Below, piece after piece: positions 16,945 through 28,193 of a stretch of 64,000 bases of DNA. The stretch's first letter is position 1. Each line of letters starts with the position of its first letter. Source of the DNA: Chromobacterium subtsugae (lineage in GTDB: Bacteria; Pseudomonadota; Gammaproteobacteria; Burkholderiales; Chromobacteriaceae). Where the stretch lies: contig NZ_JYKA01000006.1 of the NCBI RefSeq assembly GCF_001676875.1, positions 246,220-310,219 of the forward strand, written 5' to 3'. The notes under the pieces were generated by a model. It was not told the DNA's origin and did no database searches. It was given only the letters and a program-made list of their open reading frames with translations. A program made the position numbers and the translations under genes.

Positions 16945-19718
16945 GCATCGATTATCGTAAAACCGTAAACCTGCTGGATACACCCTTCGCCATGCGCGGG
17001 GATCTGGCCAAACGCGAACCGGCCTGGGTCAAGCGCTGGCAGGAAGAGAAGCGCTATGAAAAGCTGCGCAAGCTGTCCGCCGGCCGTCCCAAGTTCATCC
17101 TGCATGACGGCCCGCCGTACGCCAACAACGACATTCACCTGGGCCACGCGGTCAACAAGGTGCTGAAGGACATCATCGTCCGCTCCAAGACGCTGGCCGG
17201 TTTCGACGCGCCTTACGTGCCGGGCTGGGACTGCCACGGCCTGCCGATCGAGCTGATGGTGGAAAAGCTGCACGGCAAGGACATTCCAGCCGCCAAGTTC
17301 CGCGAGCTGTGCCGCGAATACGCCAAGGAGCAGGTGGCGCGCCAGAAGAAGGGCTTCATCCGCCTGGGCGTGCTGGGCGACTGGGACAATCCCTATCTGA
17401 CCATGGACTTCAAGACCGAGGCCGACATCGTCCGCACCCTCGGCAAGATCCATGAAAACGGCTACCTGACCAAGGGCGAGAAGCCGGTGCACTGGTGCAT
17501 CGAGTGCGGCTCGTCGCTGGCCGAAGCCGAAGTGGAATACGAAGACAAGGTGTCGCCGGCGATCGACGTCGGCTTCAAGGTAGTCGACGCCGACAAGGCC
17601 GGCGCCGCTTTCGGCGCCGACGCCAATGGCGCGATGGCGGTGATCTGGACCACCACGCCGTGGACGCTGCCGGCCAACCAGGCGGTCGCCGCCGGCGCCA
17701 ATCTGGATTACCAGCTGGTGGACACGCCCAAGGGCAAGCTGATTCTGGGCAAGGATCTGGTCGAGTCGGCGATGAAGCGCTACGGCGTGGACGAGTACCG
17801 CGTGCTGGGCGAAGCCAAGGGCGAGGCGCTGGAGCTGATCCAGCTGCAGCACCCGTTCTATGCCCGCCAGGTGCCGGTGATCCTGGGCGATCACGTCACC
17901 ACCGACGCCGGCACCGGCCTGGTGCACACCGCGCCGGCCCACGGCCTGGAAGACTTCCAGGCCGGTCTGCAGTACAAGCTGCCGATCGCCAATCCGGTGG
18001 CCGACGACGGCCGCTACAAGAGCACCACCGAAATCTTCGCCGGCATGCTGGTATGGGACGCCAATCCGCGCGTGATCGAAACGCTGGAATCGCACGGCGC
18101 GCTGGTGCACAAGGCCAAGCTGGAGCACAGCTACCCGCATTGCTGGCGCCACAAGACGCCTATCATCTTCCGCGCCACGCCGCAGTGGTTCATCAGCATG
18201 GACCGCCAGGCCAATGGCGGCGAGACGCTGCGCGAAGTCAGCCAGCGCGCGGTGGACGCCACCGAATTCTTCCCGTCCTGGGGTCGCGCCCGCCTGGACG
18301 CGATGATCAAGAACAGCCCCGACTGGTGCGTATCGCGCCAGCGCAACTGGGGCGTGCCGATGACCTTCTTCATCCACAAGGAATCGGGCGAGCTGCATCC
18401 GCGCTCCGCCCAGCTGCTGGAAGAAGTGGCGCTGCGCATCGAGCAGCAGGGCATCGAAGCCTGGTTCAGCCTGGACGCCAAGGAATTGCTGGGCGACGAG
18501 GCCGAGCAATACCGCAAGCTGACCGACACGCTGGACGTGTGGTTCGACTCCGGCGCTACCCACTTCGCGGTGCTGAAGCAGCGCCCGGAGCTGGCCTGGC
18601 CGGCCGACCTGTACCTGGAAGGCTCCGACCAGCACCGCGGCTGGTTCCAGTCGTCGCTGAAGACCGGCTGCGCCACCATCGGCCGCGCGCCGTACAAGCA
18701 GCTGTTGACCCACGGCTTCACTGTCGATGACAAGGGCTACAAGATGTCGAAGTCCAAGGGCAACGGCATCGCGCCCGAGGAAATATGCGGCACGCTGGGC
18801 GCGGACATCCTGCGCTTGTGGGTGGCCAGCGCCGACTACTCCGGCGACATGTCGCTGTCGCAGGAAATCCTGAAGCGCACCACCGAAAGCTACCGCCGCC
18901 TGCGCAACACCATCCGCTTCCTGCTGGCCAACCTGTCCGATTTCAGCCCGCTGGAGAACACGGTGCCGCTGGCGGACATGGTGGAACTCGACCAGTACGC
19001 GCTGCTGCGCGCCCGCGAGGTACAGGAAAAAGTGGTGGGCGAGCTGTACTCCCGCTACGCCTTCCACCACGTGGTGCAGGACGTGGTCGGCTACTGTTCG
19101 GAAGACCTGGGCGCATTCTACCTGGACGTGATCAAGGACCGCCTGTACACCACCCAGGCCGACAGCCACGCCCGCCGCAGCGCGCAGACCGCCTTGTACC
19201 ACATCACCCGCAGCCTGTTGCTGATGGTGGCACCCATACTGTGCTTCACCGCCGACGAGGCGTGGAACGTGCTGGTGGACAGCGAGGAAGAATCGACGCT
19301 GTACCACATCTGGCATGAGTTCCCGAGCCAGGCGCCGGAGCGCGAACAGGCGCTGGCCGGCAAGTGGCAGGCCATCCGCGAGCTGCGCGCGCAGGTCAAC
19401 AAGCAAATCGAAGAACTGCGCAGCGCCGACAAGCTGGGCTCCTCGCTGCAGGCCGAAATCGAGATCGACGCGCCGGTCGCGCTGGCGCAGCAGTTGCTGA
19501 GCCTGGGCGACGAGCTGAAGTTCGTGCTGATCGTCTCCAAGGCCAGCGTCAAGGAGGCGGCGGAAGTCGCGGTGCGAGTTCACGCCTCGACGCACGACAA
19601 GTGCGAGCGTTGCTGGCACTACCGCGCCGACGTGGGCCGCCAGGCTGGCCACGGCGCGGTCTGCGGCCGCTGCGTCGACAATCTGGACGGCCAGGGCGAG
19701 CATCGCCGCCACGCCTGA
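16941..19718 (+). CDS. ileS: Isoleucyl-tRNA synthetase
   Basis: A 925-residue class I synthetase. HLGH (66-69, the HIGH motif) and KMSKS (601-605) form the ATP site; the editing domain (CP1) lies between about 200 and 400. The C-terminus keeps a zinc finger with C888, C891, C908 and C911, so this is the bacterial IleS1 type, normally sensitive to mupirocin. The ATG overlaps the ribF stop. A 957-codon antisense reading frame across the gene is a composition artefact. Confidence 0.97.
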   Translation: MSIDYRKTVNLLDTPFAMRGDLAKREPAWVKRWQEEKRYEKLRKLSAGRPKFILHDGPPYANNDIHLGHAVNKVLKDIIVRSKTLAGFDAPYVPGWDCHGLPIELMVEKLHGKDIPAAKFRELCREYAKEQVARQKKGFIRLGVLGDWDNPYLTMDFKTEADIVRTLGKIHENGYLTKGEKPVHWCIECGSSLAEAEVEYEDKVSPAIDVGFKVVDADKAGAAFGADANGAMAVIWTTTPWTLPANQAVAAGANLDYQLVDTPKGKLILGKDLVESAMKRYGVDEYRVLGEAKGEALELIQLQHPFYARQVPVILGDHVTTDAGTGLVHTAPAHGLEDFQAGLQYKLPIANPVADDGRYKSTTEIFAGMLVWDANPRVIETLESHGALVHKAKLEHSYPHCWRHKTPIIFRATPQWFISMDRQANGGETLREVSQRAVDATEFFPSWGRARLDAMIKNSPDWCVSRQRNWGVPMTFFIHKESGELHPRSAQLLEEVALRIEQQGIEAWFSLDAKELLGDEAEQYRKLTDTLDVWFDSGATHFAVLKQRPELAWPADLYLEGSDQHRGWFQSSLKTGCATIGRAPYKQLLTHGFTVDDKGYKMSKSKGNGIAPEEICGTLGADILRLWVASADYSGDMSLSQEILKRTTESYRRLRNTIRFLLANLSDFSPLENTVPLADMVELDQYALLRAREVQEKVVGELYSRYAFHHVVQDVVGYCSEDLGAFYLDVIKDRLYTTQADSHARRSAQTALYHITRSLLLMVAPILCFTADEAWNVLVDSEEESTLYHIWHEFPSQAPEREQALAGKWQAIRELRAQVNKQIEELRSADKLGSSLQAEIEIDAPVALAQQLLSLGDELKFVLIVSKASVKEAAEVAVRVHASTHDKCERCWHYRADVGRQAGHGAVCGRCVDNLDGQGEHRRHA

Positions 19719-19771
19719 CCGTCTGACGCGGGGCCGCCATGGCGGCCCCGCCAGCCCATGGAAACTGATTG

Positions 19772-20272
19772 ATGGATTCTGCAATGACTATGCCTGGGGC
19801 CCGCCGCTGGTCCAAATGGTTCGTGCTGGCGGCGCTGGTCATCGTGCTCGACCAGTTCAGCAAGCTTTATTTCAACGGCCATTTCCAGTACGGCGAAGTC
19901 CGCTCGGTAGTGGAAGGCTTTTTCAGCTTCACGCTGGTTTACAATCCGGGCGCGGCCTTCAGCTTCCTGCACGATGCCGGCGGCTGGCAGAAGTATCTGT
20001 TCACCGTGCTCGCGTTCGCGGTGTCGGGCTGGCTGGGCTGGAATATCGTCAAGGGCCGCTTCTCCGGCCTGATGAACCTGGCCGCCGCCTTCATCATCGG
20101 CGGGGCGCTGGGCAATGTGATCGACCGTCTGGCCTATGGCCATGTGATCGATTTCATCATGGTCCACTACTACAACCAGTGGTACTACCCGGCGTTCAAT
20201 CTGGCGGACTCCTTCATCTGCGTCGGCGCCGCCTTGATGGTGCTGGACAGCTTTAAAAAACCGTCGCGCTGA
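19772..20272 (+). CDS. lspA: Lipoprotein signal peptidase II
   Basis: LspA removes signal peptides from prolipoproteins in the inner membrane. The 166-residue product has four hydrophobic segments and both catalytic aspartates, D118 in NVIDRL and D146 in NLADSF, with the family motif VYNPGAAFSFL. Two starts are possible: ATG at 19772 or ATG at 19784; neither has a strong ribosome-binding site. It follows ileS by 53 bp. The E. coli neighbour fkpB is absent here between lspA and ispH. Confidence 0.95.
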   Translation: MDSAMTMPGARRWSKWFVLAALVIVLDQFSKLYFNGHFQYGEVRSVVEGFFSFTLVYNPGAAFSFLHDAGGWQKYLFTVLAFAVSGWLGWNIVKGRFSGLMNLAAAFIIGGALGNVIDRLAYGHVIDFIMVHYYNQWYYPAFNLADSFICVGAALMVLDSFKKPSR

Positions 20273-20365
20273 GCGCGATGGCGGGAAACATCGCGATGGC
20301 CCGCGGGCGGGCCATGCGCGGCTACGCCGGCAACGCTTTCGCGCGGCCGGATCGAGGAAATACGG

Positions 20366-21298
20366 ATGACGAAGACCATCATGCTCGCCAATCCGCGCGG
20401 CTTCTGCGCTGGCGTTGACCGAGCCATCGCCATCGTCGAGCGCGCCATCGAGCTGTACGGCGCGCCCATCTACGTGCGCCACGAAGTGGTGCACAACCGT
20501 TTCGTGGTGGATGACCTGCGCGGCAAGGGCGCGGTGTTCATCGAGGAGTTGAAGGACGTGCCGGCAGGCAGCACCTTGATCTATTCCGCGCACGGCGTGC
20601 CGCTGTCGGTGCGCGCCGAGGCCGAGGCGCTGGGGCTGCAGGTGTTCGACGCCACCTGTCCGCTGGTGACCAAGGTGCACGTGGAAGTGAAGCGCATGCA
20701 CAAGGCCGGCATGGAAATCATCATGATAGGCCACGCCGGCCATCCGGAGGTGGAGGGCACCATGGGCCAGGTGGATGGCGGCATGTACCTGGTGCAGACC
20801 GTCGCCGATGTCGCCACGCTCCAGGTGGCGCGGCCGGACGCGCTGTCCTATGTCAGCCAGACTACCTTGTCGGTGGATGAGACCCGCGACATCATCGAAG
20901 CGCTGAAAGCCCGCTTCCCGGCGATACACAGTCCGAAGAAGGACGATATCTGCTACGCCACGCAAAACCGCCAGGATGCGGTCAAGCAGCTGGCGGAGGA
21001 CTGCGACATCGTGATCGTGGTGGGCTCGCCCAACAGCTCCAACTCCAACCGCTTGCGCGAAGTGGCGGCGTTGAAGGGCGTGGACGCCTATATGGTGGAC
21101 AATGCCAGCCTGCTGGAGCCGCAATGGTTTGTCGGCAAGCAGCGGGTGGGCCTCACCGCCGGGGCCAGCGCGCCGGAAGTGCTGGTGCAGGCGGTGATAG
21201 ACCGCATCAAGACTTTCGGCATCGGCCAGGTTGCCGAATTGCCCGGCGTGGAGGAGAGCACGGTGTTCGCTCTGCCGCCGGCGCTGCGGCAAGCTTGA
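20366..21298 (+). CDS. ispH: 4-hydroxy-3-methylbut-2-enyl diphosphate reductase
   Basis: IspH (LytB) makes isopentenyl and dimethylallyl diphosphate in the last step of the non-mevalonate pathway. In the 310-residue protein the three cluster cysteines are C14 (RGFCAGV), C98 (DATCPLV) and C196 ([10 protein letters not shown]); the catalytic TQTTLS-like stretch reads [21 protein letters not shown] binds diphosphate. The preceding pathway enzyme, ispG, is at 42.8 kb. GAGGAAATACGG precedes the ATG, and a terminator follows. Confidence 0.97.
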   Translation: MTKTIMLANPRGFCAGVDRAIAIVERAIELYGAPIYVRHEVVHNRFVVDDLRGKGAVFIEELKDVPAGSTLIYSAHGVPLSVRAEAEALGLQVFDATCPLVTKVHVEVKRMHKAGMEIIMIGHAGHPEVEGTMGQVDGGMYLVQTVADVATLQVARPDALSYVSQTTLSVDETRDIIEALKARFPAIHSPKKDDICYATQNRQDAVKQLAEDCDIVIVVGSPNSSNSNRLREVAALKGVDAYMVDNASLLEPQWFVGKQRVGLTAGASAPEVLVQAVIDRIKTFGIGQVAELPGVEESTVFALPPALRQA

Positions 21299-21321
21299 TG
21301 GCGCTTTGGCGCTGCCGACAA

Positions 21322-21355
21322 GAAAAAAGCCTGCGATGGTCGCAGGCTTTTTTTG
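21322..21355 (+). terminator. Terminator of ispH
   Basis: AAGCCTGCGA and TCGCAGGCTT pair around TGG, followed by seven T. Confidence 0.88.
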
Positions 21356-21486
21356 TCGGGGATGGTGCTCGGCATTTACATCCGGCGCGGGCTTGAATAG
21401 CATGTTTGCATAAAACGTCAGCCTGCGGCCTGGCCACCGCGCCAGGGCAGGCTCCCGCCGATGACTCAACCATGGATAAAGCCGCG

Positions 21487-21729
21487 ATGAACCTTGCCAA
21501 ACTGATGCCCTTGCTATCCTGCGCCCTGTTGCTGGCCGCTTGCGCCACAACGCCCGGCGCCAGCGCCGTGGCAGGCGATGACTCCGGGCGCGAAGAGCCG
21601 AAGTATCTCACCGGCAGCAATATTCCGCACCGCGGCGGGAAGACCGAGGTGTTGACGGACCAGGCGATGCAGGACTTGGCCGACCAGATTCATCGCGGCA
21701 GCCCGGTTACCTCGTTCGGCAAGCCCTGA
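21487..21729 (+). CDS. Small lipoprotein of unknown function
   Basis: An 80-residue product with signal MNLAKLMPLLSCALLLAACA, lipobox LAAC and the lipidated cysteine near residue 19. The mature part (about 60 residues) contains YLTGSNIPHRGGK and ends TSFGKP; I recall similar short neisserial and burkholderial lipoproteins but no function. An in-frame ATG at 21472 would add five residues; neither start has a strong ribosome-binding site. It lies alone between ispH and the convergent xseA. Confidence 0.75.
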   Translation: MNLAKLMPLLSCALLLAACATTPGASAVAGDDSGREEPKYLTGSNIPHRGGKTEVLTDQAMQDLADQIHRGSPVTSFGKP

Positions 21730-21772
21730 GGCTGGGAAGGACGCAAGCGCGTCCCGCTGCTGATTGCTGCGC

Positions 21773-23146
21773 TCAGAAAGGCAGTTCCGGCTGCGCCCCC
21801 TGCGGATGCTCGATGCGGGCCTCGGTGCTGCCCTCGGCCAGCCGCAATGTCACTTTCTCGTGGTTGAGCAGCTCGGACGGATGCTTCACCGCCTTGCCGT
21901 CGCGCTTTTGCACGATGGCGTAGCCGCGCGCCAGCACCGCGTCCGGGTTGAGGGCGGTCAGCGTGGCGGACAGCTGCGCCAGCTGCTGGCGGCGGTTGTC
22001 CAGCAGCCTGTCGCGCGCGCGCTGCAGCCGGTCTTGCCGTTGCCGCAGCGATTGCGACAGGGCGCCGAAATCGGGCTGATGGCGGGCCATGCGGCTGCCA
22101 GCCAGCTGCAGCCGCCAGCGGCCTTGTTCGAAGGCGGCGTCGACGCGCCGGCGCAGCCCTTGCGACAGCGCAGCCAGCCGTTCGCGCCGCGCCTGCAGCT
22201 TGGCGCCCGGATGCAGCAGGCGGCGGCCCAGGAAGTCCAGTTGCTGGGTCTTGTCCATCAGCAGCCGGCTCAGCGCGCGCTCCAGTCCGCGGCGGGTCTG
22301 TTCCAGCTGCATGGCGAGGTGCTCGCGGTTGGGCGACACTAGTTCCGCGGCGGCGGTGGGGGTCGGCGCGCGGCGGTCGGCGACGAAGTCGCAGATGGTG
22401 AAATCGGTTTCATGGCCGACGCCGCTGACGGTGGGAATCGGGCAAGCGGCCACGGCGCGGGCGACGACTTCCTCGTTGAACGACCACAAGTCCTCTATGC
22501 TGCCGCCGCCGCGGCAGACGATCAGCACCTCCACCTCGCGCCGTTCTCCCGCGGTCTGGATGGCCTTGGCGATTTGCTGCGCCGATCCTTCGCCCTGCAC
22601 CTGGGCCGGGTAGAGGATCAGCGGAATGCCGGGCATGCGGCGGCGCAGCGTGCTGACCACGTCGCGCAGCGCGGCGGCTGCCGGCGAAGTGACGATGCCG
22701 ATGGCGGCGGGGTGGGCGGGCAGCTCGCGCTTGCGGCCGTTATCGAACAGCCCTTCCGCTTGCAGTTTGGCCTTCAGCCGCTCGAAGGCTTCGAATAGCC
22801 GCCCCAGGCCAGCCGAGCGCATCTCGCCGACATTGATCTGAAAATCGCCGCGCGCCTCGTACAGCGTCACCTGGCCGCGCAGCTCCACCTGCATGCCTTC
22901 GCGGGGACGGAAAGGCAGCGCCGACACCTTGTGGCGGAACATCACGCAACGCACCTGCGCGCCGCCGTCCTTCAGCGAGAAGTAGGCGTGGCCGGAAGCG
23001 GCCAGCGTCAGATTGGAGATTTCTCCGCCTATCCATACCGGCGGAATGCCGGCTTCCAGCAAGTCGCGCGCCATGCGGTTGAGAGAGGAGACGCTGATCA
23101 CATCCTGGCTGCGATCAAAAAAATTCTGTCTTGTCAAGTGATCCAC
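21773..23146 (-). CDS. xseA: Exodeoxyribonuclease VII large subunit
   Basis: XseA with XseB degrades single-stranded DNA in both directions. The 457-residue protein has an N-terminal OB fold (ISVSSLNRMARDLLE through VTLYEARGDFQIN), a catalytic domain with the GGGSIEDLWSFN motif and GHETDFTICDFVADRRAPTP, and a long coiled-coil C-terminal region. The start is a GTG at 23146 with only a weak ribosome-binding site, so a slightly different start is possible. xseB is not adjacent. Confidence 0.94.
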   Translation of the reverse strand: MDHLTRQNFFDRSQDVISVSSLNRMARDLLEAGIPPVWIGGEISNLTLAASGHAYFSLKDGGAQVRCVMFRHKVSALPFRPREGMQVELRGQVTLYEARGDFQINVGEMRSAGLGRLFEAFERLKAKLQAEGLFDNGRKRELPAHPAAIGIVTSPAAAALRDVVSTLRRRMPGIPLILYPAQVQGEGSAQQIAKAIQTAGERREVEVLIVCRGGGSIEDLWSFNEEVVARAVAACPIPTVSGVGHETDFTICDFVADRRAPTPTAAAELVSPNREHLAMQLEQTRRGLERALSRLLMDKTQQLDFLGRRLLHPGAKLQARRERLAALSQGLRRRVDAAFEQGRWRLQLAGSRMARHQPDFGALSQSLRQRQDRLQRARDRLLDNRRQQLAQLSATLTALNPDAVLARGYAIVQKRDGKAVKHPSELLNHEKVTLRLAEGSTEARIEHPQGAQPELPF

Positions 23147-23599
23147 AATGGCTCGCTGGAGTAATTATTCAATGTCCACCTCGGGGGCAACGCTTGCGTA
23201 GTGTTTGATATCGGAGTTAAAACATAATCGAATCAATGGCTTGCAAAAATCAATCCCCGAGTGAAAAATCGCCGCAAGCCTGTGCCGACGGGCATCCGCG
23301 CCAGCTATGCACCGGCTTATCAACAAAGTTATCCACAGCTCGGGGCGGAAACGAGGGGCGTTGCCCGAGGGGCCTGCATCCGCTTGGCGCGGCGGCGCGG
23401 TATTGCCAATGGCATGATGTTTTTCCGCCGCAGGCTCGAGTAAACGCTTGCTATTTGCGCAGCAGCAAACCGGCTTTCGGGCGCTGACTGGTATGCAACA
23501 GGTTGTCGCGCGGCGGCGGCGGGCCAGTGCGACATGATACCAAGAGCCAGGGCGCTTGGCAGCGCATCATCCCGTTCATGGGTGAGGGAGGACGGATTC
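23147..23599. other. 453-bp gene-free region with DnaA-box-like sites
   Basis: No convincing gene is seen between xseA and the macro-domain gene; short frames here are arginine- and proline-rich shadows. The left part (23160-23260) is AT-richer than the surroundings. Two same-strand DnaA-box-like nonamers occur at 23317-23325 (TTATCAACA) and 23329-23337 (TTATCCACA, a perfect box). The right part is ordinary GC-rich DNA. Confidence 0.6.
23317..23337 (+). promoter_or_regulatory. Pair of DnaA-box-like sites
   Basis: TTATCAACA, three bases, TTATCCACA. The second is an exact match to TTATNCACA, the first has one mismatch. Binding is not shown by sequence alone. Confidence 0.45.
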
Positions 23600-24104
23600 A
23601 TGCAAAGCGACTGGTTGCAGTGCTGTCAGGGCGATATCACCGCGCAGCAGGTGGACGCCATCGTCAATGCTGCCAACAGCAGCCTGCTGGGCGGCGGCGG
23701 CGTGGACGGCGCCATCCATCGCGCCGCCGGACCAGGCTTGCTGGCCGAGTGCCGCGGCTTGGGCGGTTGTCCGACCGGCGAGGCGCGCTTGACCCAAGGC
23801 TATCTGCTGCCGGCGCGTTATGTGATCCATACCGTCGGTCCGGTTTGGCGGGGAGGCGCTTGCGGCGAGGCGGCCCTGCTGGCCGCCTGCTACCGCAGCT
23901 GCCTGGCGTTGGCGGAGCAGCAGGGCATAGCCAGCATCGCGTTTCCAGCTATCAGCTGCGGCGCTTACGGCTATCCGCTCGACCATGCCTGCAGGGTGGC
24001 GGCTGCGGCGCTGCGCGACTGGCTGCGGCGCGGGCCGCATAGCCTGCGCCTGGTGCGGCTGGTGGCGTTCGACGCGCGGGCGCTGGCCGCCTATCGGCGG
24101 GCGC

Positions 24105-24112
<8 letters not shown>
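23600..24112 (+). CDS. Macro-domain protein, probable ADP-ribose deacetylase/hydrolase
   Basis: A 170-residue single macro domain of the MacroD/YmdB type. [20 protein letters not shown] and [15 protein letters not shown] form the ADP-ribose pocket; [17 protein letters not shown] and [12 protein letters not shown] are also conserved. Relatives remove the acetyl group from O-acetyl-ADP-ribose or reverse mono-ADP-ribosylation; E. coli YmdB also inhibits RNase III. GGGAGGA precedes the ATG at 23600. The last eight bases overlap the convergent potassium-channel gene. Confidence 0.93.
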
Positions 24113-24974
<862 letters not shown>

Positions 24975-25108
24975 GGGTGTCTGGCCTGTGTTTCCATTGA
25001 CTATAACAAAGCCGCGCGGCGCGGCCATGCGGGATGTGTTTTGTTGGTTTGCTGGATATAAGCAAACAATATTAGGTGGGATTCTAGCGATTGATTATGA
25101 TGCTGGGG

Positions 25109-25126
25109 AATATCATTGCAGATATT
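25109..25126. promoter_or_regulatory. Inverted repeat upstream of cysK
   Basis: AATATC, six bases, GATATT, a perfect dyad 24 bp before the cysK start. Possibly an operator; the regulator is unknown. Confidence 0.35.
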
Positions 25127-25149
25127 GTCGGCAAATGAGGAATAAGACT

Positions 25150-26082
25150 ATGCGCATCGCCCATACCATTACCGACCTGATCGGCAACACGCCGCTGGTC
25201 AGGCTCAACCGCGTCACCGACGGCGTCGGCGCCACCGTGGTGGCCAAGCTGGAGTTCTTCAACCCGGCGCACAGCGTCAAGGACCGCATCGCGGTGGCGA
25301 TGCTGGACGCGGCGGAGAAGGCCGGCAAGATCGGCCCGAACACCGTCATCGTCGAGCCCACCTCCGGCAATACCGGCATCGGCCTGGCGATGGTGTGCGC
25401 GGCGCGCGGCTACAAGCTGGCGATCACCATGCCGGAAACCATGAGCAAGGAACGCCGGCAACTGCTGAAGGCCTACGGCGCCGAGCTGATCCTGACCCCG
25501 GGGCCGGACGGCATGGGCGGCGCCATCGCCAAGGCCAAGGCGCTGGTCGACGAGTTTCCCGACACCTATTTCATGCCACAGCAGTTCGAGAACCCGGCCA
25601 ATCCGGAAATCCACCGCCATACCACCGCCGAAGAAGTGTGGAACGACACCGACGGCCAGGTCGACATTTTCGTGGCCGGCGTGGGCACCGGCGGCACCAT
25701 CACCGGCGTCGGCGAGGTGTTGAAGGCGAGGAAGCCCGGCGTGCAGATCGTCGCGGTGGAGCCGGACGCCTCGCCGGTGCTGTCCGGCGGCGCCAAGGGG
25801 CCGCACCCGATCCAGGGCATAGGCGCGGGCTTCGTGCCGGCCATCCTGAATACCGGCATTTACGACGAGATCATCCGCGTCAAGAACGACGACGCGATGC
25901 AGACCGCGCGCGAAGTGGCCACCAAGGAAGGCATCCTGGTCGGCATCTCGTCCGGCGCGGCGGTGTGGTCGGCGCTGCAACTGGCCAAACGGCCGGAAAA
26001 CGCCGGCAAGCTGATCGTGGTGGTGATTCCGTCGTTCGGCGAGCGCTATCTGTCCACGGCGCTGTTCGAACATCTGGCCTGA
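25150..26082 (+). CDS. cysK: Cysteine synthase (O-acetylserine sulfhydrylase)
   Basis: A 310-residue PLP enzyme making cysteine from O-acetylserine and sulfide, the product of the CysH-CysI pathway at 12-14.5 kb. PLP lysine K44 in HSVKDR, the substrate loop TSGNTG (71-76), the phosphate-binding [10 protein letters not shown], and the [15 protein letters not shown] region typical of CysK rather than CysM. Start at 25150 because GAGGAA lies eight bases before; an ATG at 25135 is less suitable. Confidence 0.95.
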   Translation: MRIAHTITDLIGNTPLVRLNRVTDGVGATVVAKLEFFNPAHSVKDRIAVAMLDAAEKAGKIGPNTVIVEPTSGNTGIGLAMVCAARGYKLAITMPETMSKERRQLLKAYGAELILTPGPDGMGGAIAKAKALVDEFPDTYFMPQQFENPANPEIHRHTTAEEVWNDTDGQVDIFVAGVGTGGTITGVGEVLKARKPGVQIVAVEPDASPVLSGGAKGPHPIQGIGAGFVPAILNTGIYDEIIRVKNDDAMQTAREVATKEGILVGISSGAAVWSALQLAKRPENAGKLIVVVIPSFGERYLSTALFEHLA

Positions 26083-26099
26083 GCCATCCGCCGCCATCC

Positions 26100-26125
26100 A
26101 GCCCGGCCCGCGCCGGGCTTTTTCA
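26100..26125 (+). terminator. Terminator of cysK
   Basis: AGCCCGGC, loop CCGC-like, GCCGGGCT, then a short T run. Confidence 0.8.
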
Positions 26126-26195
26126 TGTCCGCGCCATCCATCGCCATGTCTTTGCCGTTGACGGCGCGCGGGCAGGGCGGGCTACAATGGCCGGC

Positions 26196-26660
26196 ATGAA
26201 AAGACAGCTTATCGCTTTCTCCCTGCTCGGTTCGCTGACCGCGTGCAGCGCGCTGCAGCAACTGGGGGCGCCGGTCCATTCCGGCACGGGGGCTTCGTCC
26301 CGGCCGGCGCCGTCGCGCGCCGCCGACAAGGTCGATCAATTGCTGGCCGAGGCCAACCGCCTGGCCGACCAGGTGAAGAGCGGCGCGCTCACCCGCACCG
26401 CCGCCGCCGACCAGCTGGGCGCCGCCCGGCTGCGGATAGCCGGCGCCAACCCGGTCGACAACGACAACTTCGCGGTCTACCGCCAGTTGACGGTAGACCG
26501 CGAGGCAGGCCGCATCGATTCCGACGCCTTCCGCTCCCGGCTCGAGCAGCACCTGCGCGAGTGGATGCGGCGCTGGCCGAAGTATTCGTCCAAGCCTGCC
26601 GATCCGGCTTTCACCAATTTTCTGCTGAAACTGTACGGTTTGCCGCCGCTGGGTTACTGA
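26196..26660 (+). CDS. Uncharacterised lipoprotein
   Basis: A 154-residue product with lipoprotein signal MKRQLIAFSLLGSLTACS (lipobox LTAC, Cys17). The mature part is predicted helical: a linker rich in S, A and P, then KVDQLLAEANRLADQVKSG and a C-terminal segment with REWMRRWPKY. I do not recognise the family. An in-frame ATG at 26187 would add three residues. The stop TGA overlaps the ATG of the YchJ-family gene by one base, so the pair is an operon. Confidence 0.75.
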   Translation: MKRQLIAFSLLGSLTACSALQQLGAPVHSGTGASSRPAPSRAADKVDQLLAEANRLADQVKSGALTRTAAADQLGAARLRIAGANPVDNDNFAVYRQLTVDREAGRIDSDAFRSRLEQHLREWMRRWPKYSSKPADPAFTNFLLKLYGLPPLGY

Positions 26661-27067
26661 TGAAGTCGAAGAAACAAGCCAAGGCCGCCTGTCCCTGCGG
26701 CGGCGGCGAGCTGTCCGCCTGCTGCGGCCGGTATCTGGCGGCCGACGCGCCGCCGGCGCCCAGCGCCCAGGCCTTGATGCGTTCGCGCTTCAGCGCCTAC
26801 GCGCTGGGCCGGGAAGATTACCTGCTGGCGACCTGGCACGCGTCGACGCGGCCGGCCGCGCTGGATCTGGCCGAGGACGCCGGGGTGGTCAAGTGGATCG
26901 CGCTGGAGGTGTTGCGCTGCGAGGCGGGACTGGCCGGCGACGCCGCCGGCATCGTCGAATTCGTCGCCCGCTACAAGGTGGGCGGCAAGGCGGAAAAACT
27001 GCGCGAGGTCAGCCGCTTCGTCTGCGAGGACGGCCGCTGGTATTACGTGGCGGGCGAGGTGTCCTGA
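26660..27067 (+). CDS. YchJ-family (UPF0225) SEC-C protein
   Basis: A 135-residue protein. The N-terminus CPCGGGELSACCGRYL is a SEC-C-type zinc motif; the core with ALMRSRFSAYALGREDYLLATWH is the UPF0225 signature, an NTF2-like fold. E. coli YchJ also has a second SEC-C motif at its C-terminus; here the protein ends shortly after WYYVAGEVS, so only the N-terminal one is present. Biological function is unknown. It overlaps the upstream lipoprotein gene by one base. Confidence 0.9.
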   Translation: MKSKKQAKAACPCGGGELSACCGRYLAADAPPAPSAQALMRSRFSAYALGREDYLLATWHASTRPAALDLAEDAGVVKWIALEVLRCEAGLAGDAAGIVEFVARYKVGGKAEKLREVSRFVCEDGRWYYVAGEVS

Positions 27068-27161
27068 ACGGCGCTTGCGCTGGCGCAAGTTTGACGGCAT
27101 CAGCGATTGACCGCGGCGCGGCCGCGGCGGGAGCATGAAGTTTTCCAAGCCTGGAAAAATC

Positions 27162-28193
27162 ATGCTCACCATCTATTCCGAATCCCATCGCCTGCAGCAC
27201 GGCCGCGCCGAGCTGATCGATGGCACCCTCAAGCCCTGCTTTGAAACCCCATCCCGCGCCGACATGGTGCTGGCCGCCGTGCGCGAGCGCGAGCTGGGCG
27301 ACGTGATCCACCCGCGCCGCCATGGCCTGGCGCCGATCCTCGCCGTGCATGACGACGGCTATGTCCGCTTCCTGGAAAGCGCCTGGCAGCGCTGGAGCGC
27401 GCTGGGACGCTACCACGACGCGCTGCCCAAGATGTGGCAGATCCGCCGGCTGCGCGAAAGGGTGCCGGAGCAGGTGGAAGGCCAGCTCTGCTATTACTCG
27501 ATGGATTGCGGCACGCCGCTCACCGCCGGCACCTGGCCGGCCATCACTGCCGCCGCCGATTGCGCGCTCACCGGGGTGGAGCGGCTGATCGGCGGCGAGC
27601 GGGCGGCGTTCGCGCTGACCCGGCCGCCCGGCCATCATGCCGCGCGCGACTATTGCGGCGGCTATTGTTTCTTCAACAACGCCGCCATCGCCGCGCAGGC
27701 GCTGCGCGAGCACGGCCTGCGCAAGGTGGCGGTGCTGGATGTCGACTATCACCACGGCAACGGCACCCAGGACATCTTTTATGCGCGTTCCGATGTGCTG
27801 TTTCTGTCGATACACGGCGACCCGGCCACCGAGTACCCGTTTTTTCTCGGTTTCGCCGACGAAAAGGGCGCGGGCGAGGGGCTGGGCTACAACTTCAACT
27901 TTCCGCTGCCGGCCGGCGCCTGCGTCAGCACCTGGTTTGTCGCGCTGGACTGCGCGCTGGAGCAGATCGCCCGCTTCGGCGCCGAGGCGCTGGTGGTGTC
28001 GCTGGGCGTCGACACCTATCAGGGCGATCCGATCTCGCGTTTCCGGCTGGATTCGCCCGACTTCGTCACTCTGGGCGCCAGGCTGGCCGGTCTGAAGCTG
28101 CCGACCTTGTTCTGCCTGGAAGGCGGCTACGCGGTGGAGCCGATAGGCACCAATGTGGTCAATGTTCTGGCCGGCTTCGAGGCCCGCTGCTAG
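27162..28193 (+). CDS. Histone-deacetylase-family amidohydrolase (acetylpolyamine-type)
   Basis: A 343-residue zinc hydrolase of the arginase-deacetylase fold. The charge-relay histidines are H158-H159 (RPPGHHA); zinc ligands are D195, H197 (DVDYHHGNGT) and D284 (GVDTYQGDP); the late GGY motif has the transition-state tyrosine. The beginning MLTIYSESHRLQHG and overall length fit acetylpolyamine amidohydrolases, which deacetylate acetylputrescine or acetylcadaverine. The exact substrate is inferred. An ATG at 27135 is possible but has GGGAG too close to it; I prefer 27162. Confidence 0.91.
   Translation: MLTIYSESHRLQHGRAELIDGTLKPCFETPSRADMVLAAVRERELGDVIHPRRHGLAPILAVHDDGYVRFLESAWQRWSALGRYHDALPKMWQIRRLRERVPEQVEGQLCYYSMDCGTPLTAGTWPAITAAADCALTGVERLIGGERAAFALTRPPGHHAARDYCGGYCFFNNAAIAAQALREHGLRKVAVLDVDYHHGNGTQDIFYARSDVLFLSIHGDPATEYPFFLGFADEKGAGEGLGYNFNFPLPAGACVSTWFVALDCALEQIARFGAEALVVSLGVDTYQGDPISRFRLDSPDFVTLGARLAGLKLPTLFCLEGGYAVEPIGTNVVNVLAGFEARC

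Noticed and set aside
16911..19784. 957-codon reading frame antisense to ileS
   Set aside because: Frame is open because of GC-rich third positions in ileS; it has no family motifs and ileS is certain.
23236..23487. 83-codon frame in the xseA-macro gap
   Set aside because: No ribosome-binding site, odd composition, overlaps the DnaA-box-like sites.
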